From: Bauldia sp965232525
GTDB taxonomy: Bacteria; Pseudomonadota; Alphaproteobacteria; Rhizobiales; Kaistiaceae
Direction: 5' to 3'
DNA length: 64,000 nucleotides
NCBI RefSeq assembly: GCF_965232525.1
Contig: NZ_OZ246980.1
Coordinates: 1,054,001 to 1,118,000, forward strand
Shown: positions 53,692 to 61,922 of the stretch, in pieces
How positions within the stretch are numbered: position 1 is the first letter of the stretch
Layout: each line of letters starts with the position of its first letter
The notes under the pieces: generated by a model
Databases searched by the model: none
The model's input: the letters and a program-made list of their open reading frames with translations, nothing else
What the model was told of the DNA's origin: nothing
Position numbers and translations under genes: made by a program

Positions 53692-53716
53692 GGGCCGGCG
53701 TCAGAAACGCCGGCCC
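53692..53716 (-). promoter_or_regulatory. Intercistronic hairpin between binding-protein and permease genes
   Basis: A perfect 10-bp GC-rich stem (53692-53701 with 53707-53716) and a loop of five lie 20 bases past the binding-protein stop. No U tract follows. Its likely role is to stabilise the abundant binding-protein message or to damp downstream expression. Confidence 0.65.
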
Positions 53717-53735
53717 TCAGGGTCCGCGGGCTGGG

Positions 53736-54743
53736 TCAGTTGGCGAGTTTCGCCTTGACCCGATCGGCGACGTCGGCCGACACCCAGCCGGTCCAGTCGT
53801 CGTTGTTCTGGAGGAAGTTGACCGCTGCTTCGTCCGAAGTCGCGTCGTTGTCGTGGATATAGGCCAGCGCCGCCGACGTTGCGGCGTTGCTCGATGAATA
53901 GGCTTTCAGGAAAGCGGTGAGAAGCGGCGCGGCGTCGGCAAATTCCGCGTTGCCGCCGATGATCACCTTGCTGATCGGGTAAGCCGTCGCTTCGGCCGGA
54001 GTCTCAGACTCTAGCATCTCATCCCAGATCGCTTGGTTGAAAGCCGGTTCCTCGAGTTTGGTGAAGTCGTGCTTGCCGAGCAGCCAGGTCGGGCCCCAAT
54101 AGTAGAACAAAGCCGGACGATCGCGCAGCGCGGCAGCTTCCGCGGCGGCGGCCAAGGCCTCGCCAGTTCCGGGGCGGAAGTTCGTGTAGTCGCCCTCGAG
54201 GCCATAGGCGATCAGCTTCTTCGAGTTAATCACCTCGCACTGCCAACCGGCCGGACAGTTGTAGAAGCGTCCTTTGCCGGGCTCCTCGGGATCGGCGAAC
54301 AATTCGATATGGTCGGCCAAGTCGGCGACCGATTTGAGGTTGGGCGCGACGGCGTTGTCGCCGGAAACAATCGACGTCGGAACGAACCAGCCCTCAGTGG
54401 CGTCCGGAAATGTCGTGCCAAGTGCCACGGTCTGTCCGGCAGCTTCGGCATCGACCCACGCCTGAGCCGGGTTCGCGGTCCAAATCTCCATGATGATATC
54501 AGCATCGCCGCGTGCCACGCCATTGATCAGCGGAATGGTGTCGCCGGGGATGCTGTCGACGGCGCAGCCGAAACCGTCGCGGACGATCCGGCTGGCGACG
54601 GCGGTATGAAACTGAGCCGATCCGTAATTGAGGTCGGCGAAGACGACCGGTCGGTCGATCTCGCATGCGGCCATGTTATCCTGGGCGACAGCGGGCGCGG
54701 CGACAAAGACGCCAACGGCTAAAGCGATCGAGTGACGAAACAT
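53736..54743 (-). CDS. Quaternary-amine ABC importer, substrate-binding protein
   Basis: Periplasmic OpuAC/ProX-type binding protein, 335 residues, with a signal peptide (1-20, ending AVAQD). LNYGSAQFHTAVASRIVRDG, GDADIIMEIWTANPAQAW and the aromatic-rich FYYWGPTWLLGKHDF are typical; the tryptophans there probably form the cation-pi box for a trimethylammonium group. Four cysteines, two of them in FYNCPAGWQCEVIN, may form disulfides. AGGAG lies before the ATG at 54743. The ligand could be glycine betaine, choline, carnitine or TMAO; sequence alone does not decide. Confidence 0.92.
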   Translation of the reverse strand: MFRHSIALAVGVFVAAPAVAQDNMAACEIDRPVVFADLNYGSAQFHTAVASRIVRDGFGCAVDSIPGDTIPLINGVARGDADIIMEIWTANPAQAWVDAEAAGQTVALGTTFPDATEGWFVPTSIVSGDNAVAPNLKSVADLADHIELFADPEEPGKGRFYNCPAGWQCEVINSKKLIAYGLEGDYTNFRPGTGEALAAAAEAAALRDRPALFYYWGPTWLLGKHDFTKLEEPAFNQAIWDEMLESETPAEATAYPISKVIIGGNAEFADAAPLLTAFLKAYSSSNAATSAALAYIHDNDATSDEAAVNFLQNNDDWTGWVSADVADRVKAKLAN

Positions 54744-55240
54744 CAGCGGTTCTCCTGTGAGCCTGAAGCTTACTGGTGGATAGAAACGTCGGGGCACTTC
54801 GTTTGTGCCCATCGATTCGACCGAGGCGATCCTAGGCAAGGCCGACGACCTGCAGGCCTTCGGCATTGGGTGGAACCGCTCGGTTCACACCTCCCTGGTA
54901 TCCACTGGGAGATAGGTCTGGTTGCCTGTCCTGGTCGTTCCCCGTGCCTGATCGGCAACACGGGCAACCATATGAGGTCTTCTGCCGGCAAAGGCGCCAT
55001 GCAGCTGTGACCCCGGCGAATGTCAGACCGTCGCTGGAGAGCCAGCGAACGGAGACGCGAGGAAAAAATAGCGAGCCAGCACAGAATGTCAAAGCCGGCG
55101 AAAACGCTGCTGGCGACATCTCCTGACTTATCGGATCGGTGCAGTGGCTCACTTCCCGGAAACCCAAAGATGCTTCTGGCTTCCGCCTGCGGGTTCGGCT
55201 AAATCCAGCGGACTTTGACCGGGGGCCGGAGCAGTCTGTC
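54744..55240. other. 497-bp region without a recognisable gene
   Basis: This gap separates the betaine-type importer from the divergent membrane protein gene. It contains short random frames and one compact perfect hairpin, 55031-55048 (7-bp stem, loop AGAG). I do not recognise a riboswitch or small RNA. It presumably holds the promoters of both divergent units. The right end may be coding if the downstream gene starts at GTG 55139 instead of TTG 55241. Confidence 0.5.
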
Positions 55241-56473
55241 TTGCCACGCAGGAAATCGACCCGCATCAAGCCGGTTGCAACCCGGCGCGTGTTGCATATC
55301 AGCGGCTTTGAACCGGTCCCGACAGCGCTGCTCGAGCGGCGTATGGCTAGCGGTCTCCGCAACTTCGCACCCGTTTGGGGCGCGGCCGCGGCATCGGAGG
55401 AGCCTGTCCTCTCGGATGAGGACCGGGTCGTCACCTGGAACGTAACAACCGAAGGCCCCAACTGGACGACGGATTGTCGCTATACGATCCTGCGATGGGA
55501 CGCGCTGATGGCGCCCTATGTGGATCGGCCCTGGCTCGGCCGCATCCTTCACGGCTACAAGGCGCTCGCCGAGTTCATCTGGACCGGCACCATGCGTCGG
55601 TACTTCAAGACAAATTTGCGTTACGGGCTGTTTGCCATCTATCCGCTGTTTCTTCTGGCGGGGTTTGCCATTATCGCGGTCGCCGCGGCGCTGATCGTGG
55701 CCGCACTGGGAATCCCGTCGGCGTGGGTGACCGCCCCGCTGGTCGGCTTGATCGTCTTCTTCGTGCTCTTGCGGTTTCTCGGCGCATATTTCTACCTCGA
55801 CTTCGCCTTGGCGGATTGGGCGTTCGCCGCCGACCTTTGCCGACGCGACGTCCAGGGTCTCGACCCGATCATCGATCGCTTCTCTGAGGTCGTGGTGGAG
55901 GCTATGCGCGATCCAAATGCGGACGAGGTACTGCTGTCCGGCGTTAGTCTAGGCGCGGTGATGATGGTCGAGGCACTGGCGCGTGCCTTCACCCGCAACC
56001 CGGGTCTCGACAAGGACGCCGGCCATGCGGCGTTTCTGACGGTCGGCTCGTCGATTCTCAAGATCGGCCTTCATCCCGCCGCCGAGGGCCTCCGCGATGC
56101 GGTTCACCGGATTGGTGCTGAGCGGTCGCTGCTATGGGTTGAGTATCAGGCGAAGGTGGATCCGATCAATTTCTACAAGACCGATCCCGTGGCGGATCTC
56201 GGCAAACGCAAGACCGGTAGCCCGATCGTCAAACTGATCCGAATCCGTGACATGATGACTGCGGCGGGCTATCGCCGGGCGCAGCGAAGTTCGTTACATC
56301 TCCACCGGCAATTCGTTAAGCCGAATGCCAAGCGCTACTTCTACGATTTCTATCAGATCGGTTTTGGCCCGTTGCGGCTCTCCGATCGCATTGCTCTCGG
56401 CAAGAAGGTTGTCTCCGTCTTCAGGAAAGATGGCAGTGTGAAGATTGCCGGAAGACGCCGGCGGCACCGATAG
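55241..56473 (+). CDS. Membrane protein with GxSxG motif, possible alpha/beta hydrolase, function unknown
   Basis: About 410 residues from TTG 55241 (CCGGAG nine bases upstream); a GTG at 55139 would add 34 residues. The protein opens with RRVLHISGFEPVPTALLERR, then two strong helices in the middle (about residues 125-190). After them LLSGVSLGAVMMVEALARAF resembles a nucleophile elbow (GxSxG) of alpha/beta hydrolases. The C-terminal part has YFYDFYQIGFGPLRLSDRI. Similar uncharacterised proteins appear in alphaproteobacteria. The LSGVSLGA elbow after a helical hairpin is unusual for a soluble lipase; a membrane-embedded hydrolase or a degenerate one are both possible. It is 28 bp upstream of the methyltransferase-like gene. 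Confidence 0.75.
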   Translation: MPRRKSTRIKPVATRRVLHISGFEPVPTALLERRMASGLRNFAPVWGAAAASEEPVLSDEDRVVTWNVTTEGPNWTTDCRYTILRWDALMAPYVDRPWLGRILHGYKALAEFIWTGTMRRYFKTNLRYGLFAIYPLFLLAGFAIIAVAAALIVAALGIPSAWVTAPLVGLIVFFVLLRFLGAYFYLDFALADWAFAADLCRRDVQGLDPIIDRFSEVVVEAMRDPNADEVLLSGVSLGAVMMVEALARAFTRNPGLDKDAGHAAFLTVGSSILKIGLHPAAEGLRDAVHRIGAERSLLWVEYQAKVDPINFYKTDPVADLGKRKTGSPIVKLIRIRDMMTAAGYRRAQRSSLHLHRQFVKPNAKRYFYDFYQIGFGPLRLSDRIALGKKVVSVFRKDGSVKIAGRRRRHR

Positions 56474-56501
56474 ACAGAAATGTCGCGGGCGAGGAGGAAA
56501 G

Positions 56502-57086
56502 ATGAGTCGACTGATAGCGGAATGGATCTGGTTCGTCGGCGGTGTGTTATGGTTCGTCATCCGCTTCCCGCATCAGCGTCGCTCGCGAAAAACCAAAGTC
56601 GCCCGCTCGGCGGGCGGCACTCACGATCAGGTTTTGCTTGGCTTTTCGCTGACGGGGTTGGCGATCATCCCGCTGATCTACTTCATCACCGGTGAGCCGA
56701 GCTTCGCCGACTACGCCTTCCATCCATGGCTCGGCTGGATTGGCGCCGTATTGATGCTGTGGGCGCTGGTCATGCTGTACGAGACTCATCGCCAACTGGG
56801 TCGCAACTGGTCGGTGACCCTCGATACGCGGAAAAAGCACAAGCTTGTCGATACGGGTCTCTACGCCTACGTGCGCCATCCGATGTATACGGGCTTCTGG
56901 CTGCTGGCCCTGGCCCAGGCGGCGCTGCTTACCAACTGGATCGCCGGCCTTTCCGGCGTCGTCGGCTGGGGCATTCTCTTCTTCCTGCGGGTTGGGCGGG
57001 AGGAGCAACTGATGATCGAAACCTTTGGTGACGACTACCGCGACTATATGCAGCGCACCAAGCGCGTGATCCCCTATCTCTATTGA
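56502..57086 (+). CDS. Isoprenylcysteine carboxyl methyltransferase (ICMT)-like membrane protein
   Basis: A 194-residue multi-pass protein with perfect GGAGGAAAG before the ATG at 56502. The C-terminal LVDTGLYAYVRHPMYTGFWL motif and the following EEQLMIETFGDDYRDYMQRT helix are the SAM-binding signature of ICMT/PEMT-like integral methyltransferases. Bacteria lack prenylated CaaX proteins, so the substrate is probably a lipid or small molecule. Likely co-transcribed with the preceding membrane protein. Confidence 0.88.
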   Translation: MSRLIAEWIWFVGGVLWFVIRFPHQRRSRKTKVARSAGGTHDQVLLGFSLTGLAIIPLIYFITGEPSFADYAFHPWLGWIGAVLMLWALVMLYETHRQLGRNWSVTLDTRKKHKLVDTGLYAYVRHPMYTGFWLLALAQAALLTNWIAGLSGVVGWGILFFLRVGREEQLMIETFGDDYRDYMQRTKRVIPYLY

Positions 57087-57159
57087 CCGTTTGTCGCTTG
57101 CCCGCCATCTTTTTGCGCCAATTGGCCAACGATCGGATTGCGTGATTTCGGAGGACATA

Positions 57160-57834
57160 ATGAGGTGGAGATCGGCTGTCTTCTCGGCGCTCGCAGCTAT
57201 GGCCATTGGACTCATGGCACCAGCTGTCTCGGCAAACGTTCCATTGCCGACACCGCGTCCGGCGAATGCGCCGCAATCGGCCGCAACAACGGAAGCCACT
57301 GTCCCTCAACCACCTCCTGGTGGGTACACAAAAGGGCACGTGATCGTCCTGCGTGGCCTGCACAACATTTGGTCCCGGGGAATGGACGACATCGCCGAGG
57401 ATCTCGAAGCCCAGGGCGTCGAGGTGATCCTGGCGAACCATGGCCGCTGGCGACGCCTCGCCGACGAAGCGATCGCCGCCTACAAGAAGGACAAAAACAC
57501 CGCGCCGATCATCATCATCGGCCATTCGCTCGGCGGAGACGCCGCCCTGGTGATGTCCAATTGGATGGTCCACAACGGCGTGCCGGTCCGACTCATCGTG
57601 GTGTTCGATGCTGTCGCCCAAACGCACCCGCTCAGGGGCGGAATACAGGAAGTCATCAATTTCTATCGACCCAGGGGTTACGGTCAGGAAGTGAAGGGAT
57701 CCGAGCGCTTCAACGGAACCATCGACAATATCGATCTGACCGAACGGCCCGGCGTCAATCACCTCAACATGGACAAGGACGAAGGCCTCCAGGCCGAGGT
57801 GTTGGCCAAAACGCTGCAAGTCCTCCAGGAATAG
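57160..57834 (+). CDS. Exported alpha/beta hydrolase
   Basis: A 224-residue protein with a signal peptide (1-25, ending AVSAN), a proline-rich linker (27-53) and an alpha/beta hydrolase core. The strand HVIVLRGLHNIWSRGMDDIA precedes the nucleophile elbow IIIIGHSLGGDAALVM with the serine in GHSLGG; a C-terminal NHLNMDKD supplies the likely histidine. It is short for a lipase and lacks a lid. CGGAGGACAT precedes the ATG at 57160. It lies 73 bp after the ICMT-like gene; the two hydrolase-like genes flanking the methyltransferase may act on one envelope compound. Confidence 0.85.
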   Translation: MRWRSAVFSALAAMAIGLMAPAVSANVPLPTPRPANAPQSAATTEATVPQPPPGGYTKGHVIVLRGLHNIWSRGMDDIAEDLEAQGVEVILANHGRWRRLADEAIAAYKKDKNTAPIIIIGHSLGGDAALVMSNWMVHNGVPVRLIVVFDAVAQTHPLRGGIQEVINFYRPRGYGQEVKGSERFNGTIDNIDLTERPGVNHLNMDKDEGLQAEVLAKTLQVLQE

Positions 57835-57887
57835 GGCAGCGGCAAGACGCGAAGTGGCTGGGCGCGCGGCGTTCGGAGCTAATACCG

Positions 57888-58080
57888 ATCGGCAAGGCGA
57901 TCCCTGCTCTGAACGGGAACGGGATTCGCAGCATCGTTGCCATCGCTTCCTCGAGACGATCGAGCGCTTGTTTTGCCAGCAAGCGAACCGCCCGGTTGTT
58001 CTGAGCGACGCTTTGACCTCGTCGGCGGCACCTCGACCGGGGCGATCATTGGCACGGCGCTGGCGTTCAGCGCCGGCGAC
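57888..58080 (+). pseudogene. Frameshifted N-terminal fragment of a patatin-like phospholipase gene
   Basis: Three short frames add up to a patatin start. The first reads IGKAIPALNGNGIRSIVAIA (the glycine-rich oxyanion motif, normally DGGGIRG, here NGNGIRS). One base over it continues FLETIERLFCQQANRP, and another shift gives FDLVGGTSTGAIIGTALA with the nucleophile motif GTSTG. Two frameshifts and the loss of everything after about residue 65 show that it is dead. It stops being recognisable near 58080, just inside the 3' end of the convergent SLOG-type gene. Confidence 0.7.
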
Positions 58081-58816
58081 CTTCGAGTTTCGCCCGTTCG
58101 TCGGCGTCGATCGGCGGCCGGGTGATCGCGTCCACGACCATGGCAAGGACATCGCCGACCGGCCGGGCAGGGGTATCGGCGAGGCTGCCGCCGGTCAGGG
58201 GATGATCAGCCAAATCGGGCCACAGTAGCTGGGTCGGGTTGGCGCCGGTCGCGTCGATGTGGGCAACCGGCAGTCCCATCGTCGCCGCCCGCTCGATGAG
58301 TTCGGTTGTCCCGCCACGCCCCCCGGACGGGCCGCCGTCCCAGATCGCGACAATCAGATCGGCATTGTCGAGGATGACGAGCCCGACGCTTTCGTAGTCG
58401 CGCGGCTCGGTATCGTAGTCGCCAGGCAGGACCAGCGCGGCGGCTGCCTTTCCGAGCAGATCGGCAAAATCGGCCTGCGAGTCAGCGTCCTCAAAGTCCC
58501 GTTCGTAGTCATTCGCCGGGAACGGCAGCGCCGCTGCCAGTTTGAGCCCATGCCGCAGCGCCGCGTGAGCCGCCATCCGATCGGCGCCCTCGGCGAGTGC
58601 TGAGATCATAGTCAGGGTTGGCGGTCGATCACTGAAGACACCGGCGTGACGTGCAAAGGTGACATCCGCTGCTTGCTTCAGCCCGTCGAGCAGCCGATCC
58701 AGTTCGGTTTCAACTGTGGCGCGGGCCGTCTCGGGCAGGCGGTTGGGGCGATGGCCGACGACACCAATCGTTAGGGCGAACGGCGGCTTGGGTGGCGTAT
58801 CGACGCGTGCAGTCAA
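58067..58816 (-). CDS. SLOG-domain (nucleotide/ligand sensor-like) protein, probably C-terminally truncated
   Basis: A 249-residue Rossmann-like protein. The start LTIGVVGHRPNRL, then LTMISALAEGADRMAAHAAL and the LPFPANDYERDFED loop, and VAIWDGGPSGGRGGTTELIE are the pattern of DprA/YspA-like SLOG domains, thought to bind nucleotide-derived ligands. Related proteins that I recall continue with further, often membrane, domains; here the frame ends KLEGRRR at the point where the patatin debris begins. The start is a TTG at 58816 with no good ribosome-binding site, so expression is uncertain. It may be a truncated remnant. Confidence 0.68.
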   Translation of the reverse strand: MTARVDTPPKPPFALTIGVVGHRPNRLPETARATVETELDRLLDGLKQAADVTFARHAGVFSDRPPTLTMISALAEGADRMAAHAALRHGLKLAAALPFPANDYERDFEDADSQADFADLLGKAAAALVLPGDYDTEPRDYESVGLVILDNADLIVAIWDGGPSGGRGGTTELIERAATMGLPVAHIDATGANPTQLLWPDLADHPLTGGSLADTPARPVGDVLAMVVDAITRPPIDADERAKLEGRRR

Positions 58817-58829
58817 GGGTTTGAGCCGC

Positions 58830-59816
58830 TCAGATCGGCCGTGGTTCCGCCCGCGCGGCCGCCTCGAGGGCGGCCTCGTCTAGGTTCGGGACGTTGCGGC
58901 GCTTGTCGGCACGCGCATCGATCGATCGGATCGACAGCGTCACCGCTTCATTGATCGGGCAGGCAATGCCGAGAGCGGCGGCTTCTTTCAGTAGGGCACC
59001 GTTCAAAGCCTCGATCTCGGTGCGTCGACCGGTTTCGACATGCTGTAGCATCGACGGTCGATTGTACCTTTCCCAGGCGTGATCGAGAACGGCGGCTCGT
59101 GGGTTCGGCTCGGACAACGTGATTCCCTTGGCAGCTGTCACCGCCAGAATTTCGTCGAGCAGGCGTTCGAGTAGTTGTCTCGCCGATGGCGTGCGGACGA
59201 TTTCCCCGGCCCGAAGCCCGGTGAGGGCGCTGACCGGGTTGATGGCGGCGTTGAGGACGAACTTCATCCAGACATGGCCGAGGACGTTGTCGGAGACTTC
59301 GATCGGTAGGCCAGCGTCCGCGAACAGGGCGGCGACTTCGTCGATACGCCTCGTCCGATGACCGTCGAGCTCGCCGATCACGGTTTCGCCGGTGTTGGAA
59401 TGGAGCACATGACCGGGTTCTAGCCGCGCCGCGCTGTTATAGGTGCTGCCGGCGACGACACGTTCGGCGCCCAGAGTTTCGCTAAGCGCCTCGATATTGC
59501 CGATGCCATTTTGGAGGGTCAGTGCGAAGCCATCGGGCCCAAGACACCCCACCACCAGCAGTACCACATCGGCGGTCGCCGCGCTGTCGACAAGCATCAG
59601 TGCGACATCGGCGGCGTCGATCACCGTAGCGTCGGTCGTTGCTGCAAGCCGTACTGTCGAATCCCTGTCGGGTGTCGCAAAGCGCAGCCCGTTCGCAGCG
59701 ATCGCCGCGATGTGATCCGCATCCTTATCGAACAGGATTACGTCCACGCCGGCCTTGGCGAAATGGGCGCCGAAAGTGCACCCCATCGCACCGGCCCCGA
59801 TCACCGCTATCCGCAT
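58830..59816 (-). CDS. Ketopantoate reductase (PanE/ApbA) family protein
   Basis: A 328-residue NADPH-dependent 2-ketoacid reductase. The Rossmann motif MRIAVIGAGAMGCTFGAHFA is at the very start (ATG 59816), LTLQNGIGNIEAL and the catalytic-lysine region HVWMKFVLNAAINPVSALTG follow, and the C-terminal domain includes HVETGRRTEIEALNGALL. It may make pantoate for coenzyme A, but many genomes carry several ApbA-like paralogues with other substrates, so I give no symbol. Confidence 0.9.
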   Translation of the reverse strand: MRIAVIGAGAMGCTFGAHFAKAGVDVILFDKDADHIAAIAANGLRFATPDRDSTVRLAATTDATVIDAADVALMLVDSAATADVVLLVVGCLGPDGFALTLQNGIGNIEALSETLGAERVVAGSTYNSAARLEPGHVLHSNTGETVIGELDGHRTRRIDEVAALFADAGLPIEVSDNVLGHVWMKFVLNAAINPVSALTGLRAGEIVRTPSARQLLERLLDEILAVTAAKGITLSEPNPRAAVLDHAWERYNRPSMLQHVETGRRTEIEALNGALLKEAAALGIACPINEAVTLSIRSIDARADKRRNVPNLDEAALEAAARAEPRPI

Positions 59817-59891
59817 GGACTTCCCCGTGCCCGCTTGTTTCGACGGGGCAGACAAAACCCGCCGGCGCTAACCCGTCAAGCCCGCCCGCTG

Positions 59892-60533
59892 TCACGATGT
59901 CAGGACAACCGCCGTCTTCCGATAGTCATTGCTCCCGATCTGTCCGACCAGGAATTCGGCCACATCCGCACGGGAAACAGTCCCCCAGCGCCAAGTCTCC
60001 GGCGCGACCAGTGCGTGGACCTGATGGGATGCCGGGCCGTTGGTGAGGATCACCGGTCGGACGATCGTCCAATCAAGTGCGCTGTTTCGGATCAATGATT
60101 CCTGGATCGATTTGTCGTCATAGGCCGCACCAAGGAGGAGCCGGAACGGGATACGCTCCAGGCAGCCGATGGCCGAGGCGCTGTCGCCGGCGCCGAACCC
60201 GGTCACCGTGATCAGGCGTTCGATGCCGGCGGCCTCCATCGCCGGGACCAGAATCCGGGTCGCGTCGGAAAACAGCCGGATCGGCTCCAACAGCCGTTGT
60301 GGTCCGATGGCGATGCCCAGGGTCTGGACCACGGCATCGACGCGGTCGAGCGCCGCCGCTATGTCGGCCGGGTTCAGGGCATCGCCGTTGATTCGTTCCA
60401 GGGCCGGGTGCTCGATTGCAATGCGATCCGCCGAGCGGGAGAAAGCGCGAACAGCAAGCCCCTCGGCGAGCGCGACGCGCACGGTTTCGAGCCCGATCCC
60501 GCTGCTCGCCCCGATCACCAGAATTCGTGTCAT
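59892..60533 (-). CDS. NAD(P)-binding oxidoreductase, atypical SDR type
   Basis: A 213-residue single Rossmann domain. The cofactor loop MTRILVIGASSGIGLETVRV (GxSxxGxG) opens the protein; the later VTGFGAGDSAS and the DWTIVRPVILTNGP strand resemble the NAD(P)H-binding family of atypical short-chain dehydrogenases. The YxxxK active site is not evident, as in flavin-reductase-like or regulatory members. 102 bp separate it from the gene upstream, so it may be a separate unit. Confidence 0.85.
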   Translation of the reverse strand: MTRILVIGASSGIGLETVRVALAEGLAVRAFSRSADRIAIEHPALERINGDALNPADIAAALDRVDAVVQTLGIAIGPQRLLEPIRLFSDATRILVPAMEAAGIERLITVTGFGAGDSASAIGCLERIPFRLLLGAAYDDKSIQESLIRNSALDWTIVRPVILTNGPASHQVHALVAPETWRWGTVSRADVAEFLVGQIGSNDYRKTAVVLTS

Positions 60534-60635
60534 CCGCTACTCATCACGTTCGTCGTCCGCTGCCAAGGATATGGGGCGATGGTGGGCCGAAGTCACCCGG
60601 AATCGCGGTCGATATCAGGCCGGTGCTGGGTGGGA

Positions 60636-61091
60636 TTATCGATATCGCGTTGGCCCGAATGCGCCGGCGCTGGCGATGTTGGTGTCGGCGCCGTCAATTC
60701 GGTCCGTATTCTGTGCACTGACGATGACGAAGCCTGAATCCCGCCTTTCCGCGACTAGGCTGATCACCGCCATGCGATCGTCCGCGATTTCATCATTCGG
60801 TCCGGTCTGGCCGGTGAGGATCGACACAGTGTGAACGACATGAATGTCGGGGGTCAGTTCGCGGATCTTCAGTTCAGTGATATCGAGGTGCGCGTTGGCA
60901 AAGATCCGGTCGAAATCATAGGCGTGCGCCTTGCGAATCGCCCGCCGGCTCCGCCACCAGAGCCCGACGACATTCACGAAATCAGCATCATCGGCGAAAA
61001 GCTCGCCGATGCCATCGGCATCATGAGCATTCCAGCGGTCGAAAAAAGCGCGGGCGACCGCTTCACCACTTTGGTAGCGAACCCGGTCCAT
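60636..61091 (-). CDS. NTF2-like (SgcJ/EcaC, DUF4440-type) protein
   Basis: A 151-residue cone-shaped NTF2-fold protein. VARAFFDRWNAHDADGIGEL and FADDADFVNVVGLWWRSRRA are the recognisable front half, followed by VHTVSILTG strands. Such proteins are small-molecule-binding enzymes or accessory proteins with varied roles. I start at the ATG 61091, nine bases after the SDR gene stop; an in-frame ATG at 61118 would lie inside that gene. Probably translated together with the SDR gene. Confidence 0.8.
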   Translation of the reverse strand: MDRVRYQSGEAVARAFFDRWNAHDADGIGELFADDADFVNVVGLWWRSRRAIRKAHAYDFDRIFANAHLDITELKIRELTPDIHVVHTVSILTGQTGPNDEIADDRMAVISLVAERRDSGFVIVSAQNTDRIDGADTNIASAGAFGPTRYR

Positions 61092-61099
61092 TCGAACGG

Positions 61100-61816
61100 C
61101 TAGAATTTCTCCACCCATGGCCTGAGGTCGAGCTCCTGCGTCCAGGCGCTGCGGTGCTGGGTGTGCAGGTCCCAATAGGTCTCGGCAATCGCGGCCGGGT
61201 TCAGCGACTTGTCCGGCGCGTCGACATTGTTCGACAGGGCGCCGACATTCTCGCCGATGCCACCGTCGATGATGATGTGGGCCACGTGGATGCCTCTCGG
61301 TCCAAGTTCGCGCGCCATGCTCTGGGCCAGCGCCCGCAAACCGAACTTGGACATGGCGAAGGCGGCGAAGTTCGCGCTGCCTCGCAGACCCGCCGTCGCG
61401 CCGGTGAACAGAATGGAGCCGCCGTTGTCCGCCGCAAGAATCGCCCGGGCCGCCGCCTGGCCGACCAGGAAGCCGCCGAAGGTCCCGATTCGCCAGCAGC
61501 GTTCGACGTCATCGGGGTTAAGGTCGGCGATTCCACCCATCGTGAACGCGCCGGCATTGAAGGCCACCAGGGACGGATGACCAAAATCGGCCTCGACCAT
61601 GCCGAACAGCGCGACGACCGATCCGGCGTCGGACACGTCGCAGGCGTAGGCTCTCGCCTTGGTCGTCAGGTTCCGTTCGGCAAGCAGGCCGTTCACCTTC
61701 TCGGCGTTCCGTGCCGCCGCGGCGACCTTCATCCCTTCGGCCGCGAACTTCTCGACCAGTGCAATGCCCAGCCCCGGCCCGACACCGGCGACGACAGCGA
61801 CGTTTTGGTCTGCCAT
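61100..61816 (-). CDS. Short-chain dehydrogenase family protein with Tyr-to-Phe active site
   Basis: A 238-residue SDR-fold protein. The cofactor loop is AVVAGVGPGLGIALVEKFAA in place of TGxxxGIG. NAGAF and FTGATAGLRGSANFAAFAMS follow. The lysine of the YxxxK motif is present (AMSKFGL) but the position of the catalytic tyrosine holds phenylalanine (Phe-Ala-Met-Ser-Lys). Relatives with this substitution form a recognisable group ending in HVAHIIIDGGI. Either another residue acts as acid or the protein is not a classical dehydrogenase. AAGGAG precedes the ATG at 61816. Confidence 0.85.
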   Translation of the reverse strand: MADQNVAVVAGVGPGLGIALVEKFAAEGMKVAAAARNAEKVNGLLAERNLTTKARAYACDVSDAGSVVALFGMVEADFGHPSLVAFNAGAFTMGGIADLNPDDVERCWRIGTFGGFLVGQAAARAILAADNGGSILFTGATAGLRGSANFAAFAMSKFGLRALAQSMARELGPRGIHVAHIIIDGGIGENVGALSNNVDAPDKSLNPAAIAETYWDLHTQHRSAWTQELDLRPWVEKF

Positions 61817-61922
61817 GGGATTCTCCTTCTCCGTGCCCCGTTTCGGCATGGAGATAGGACTCTGGCCCTCTGATACCAGCAGGTATATCCAGCGGTGGTG
61901 AGGCGGTACGGCGTGCGGGCGC

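Noticed and set aside
54744..55240. Possible riboswitch (GGAGAG-like element near 55035) in the 497-bp gap
   Set aside because: The GGAGAG lies in the loop of a simple 7-bp hairpin; the conserved flanking core of a glycine or other known riboswitch is missing.
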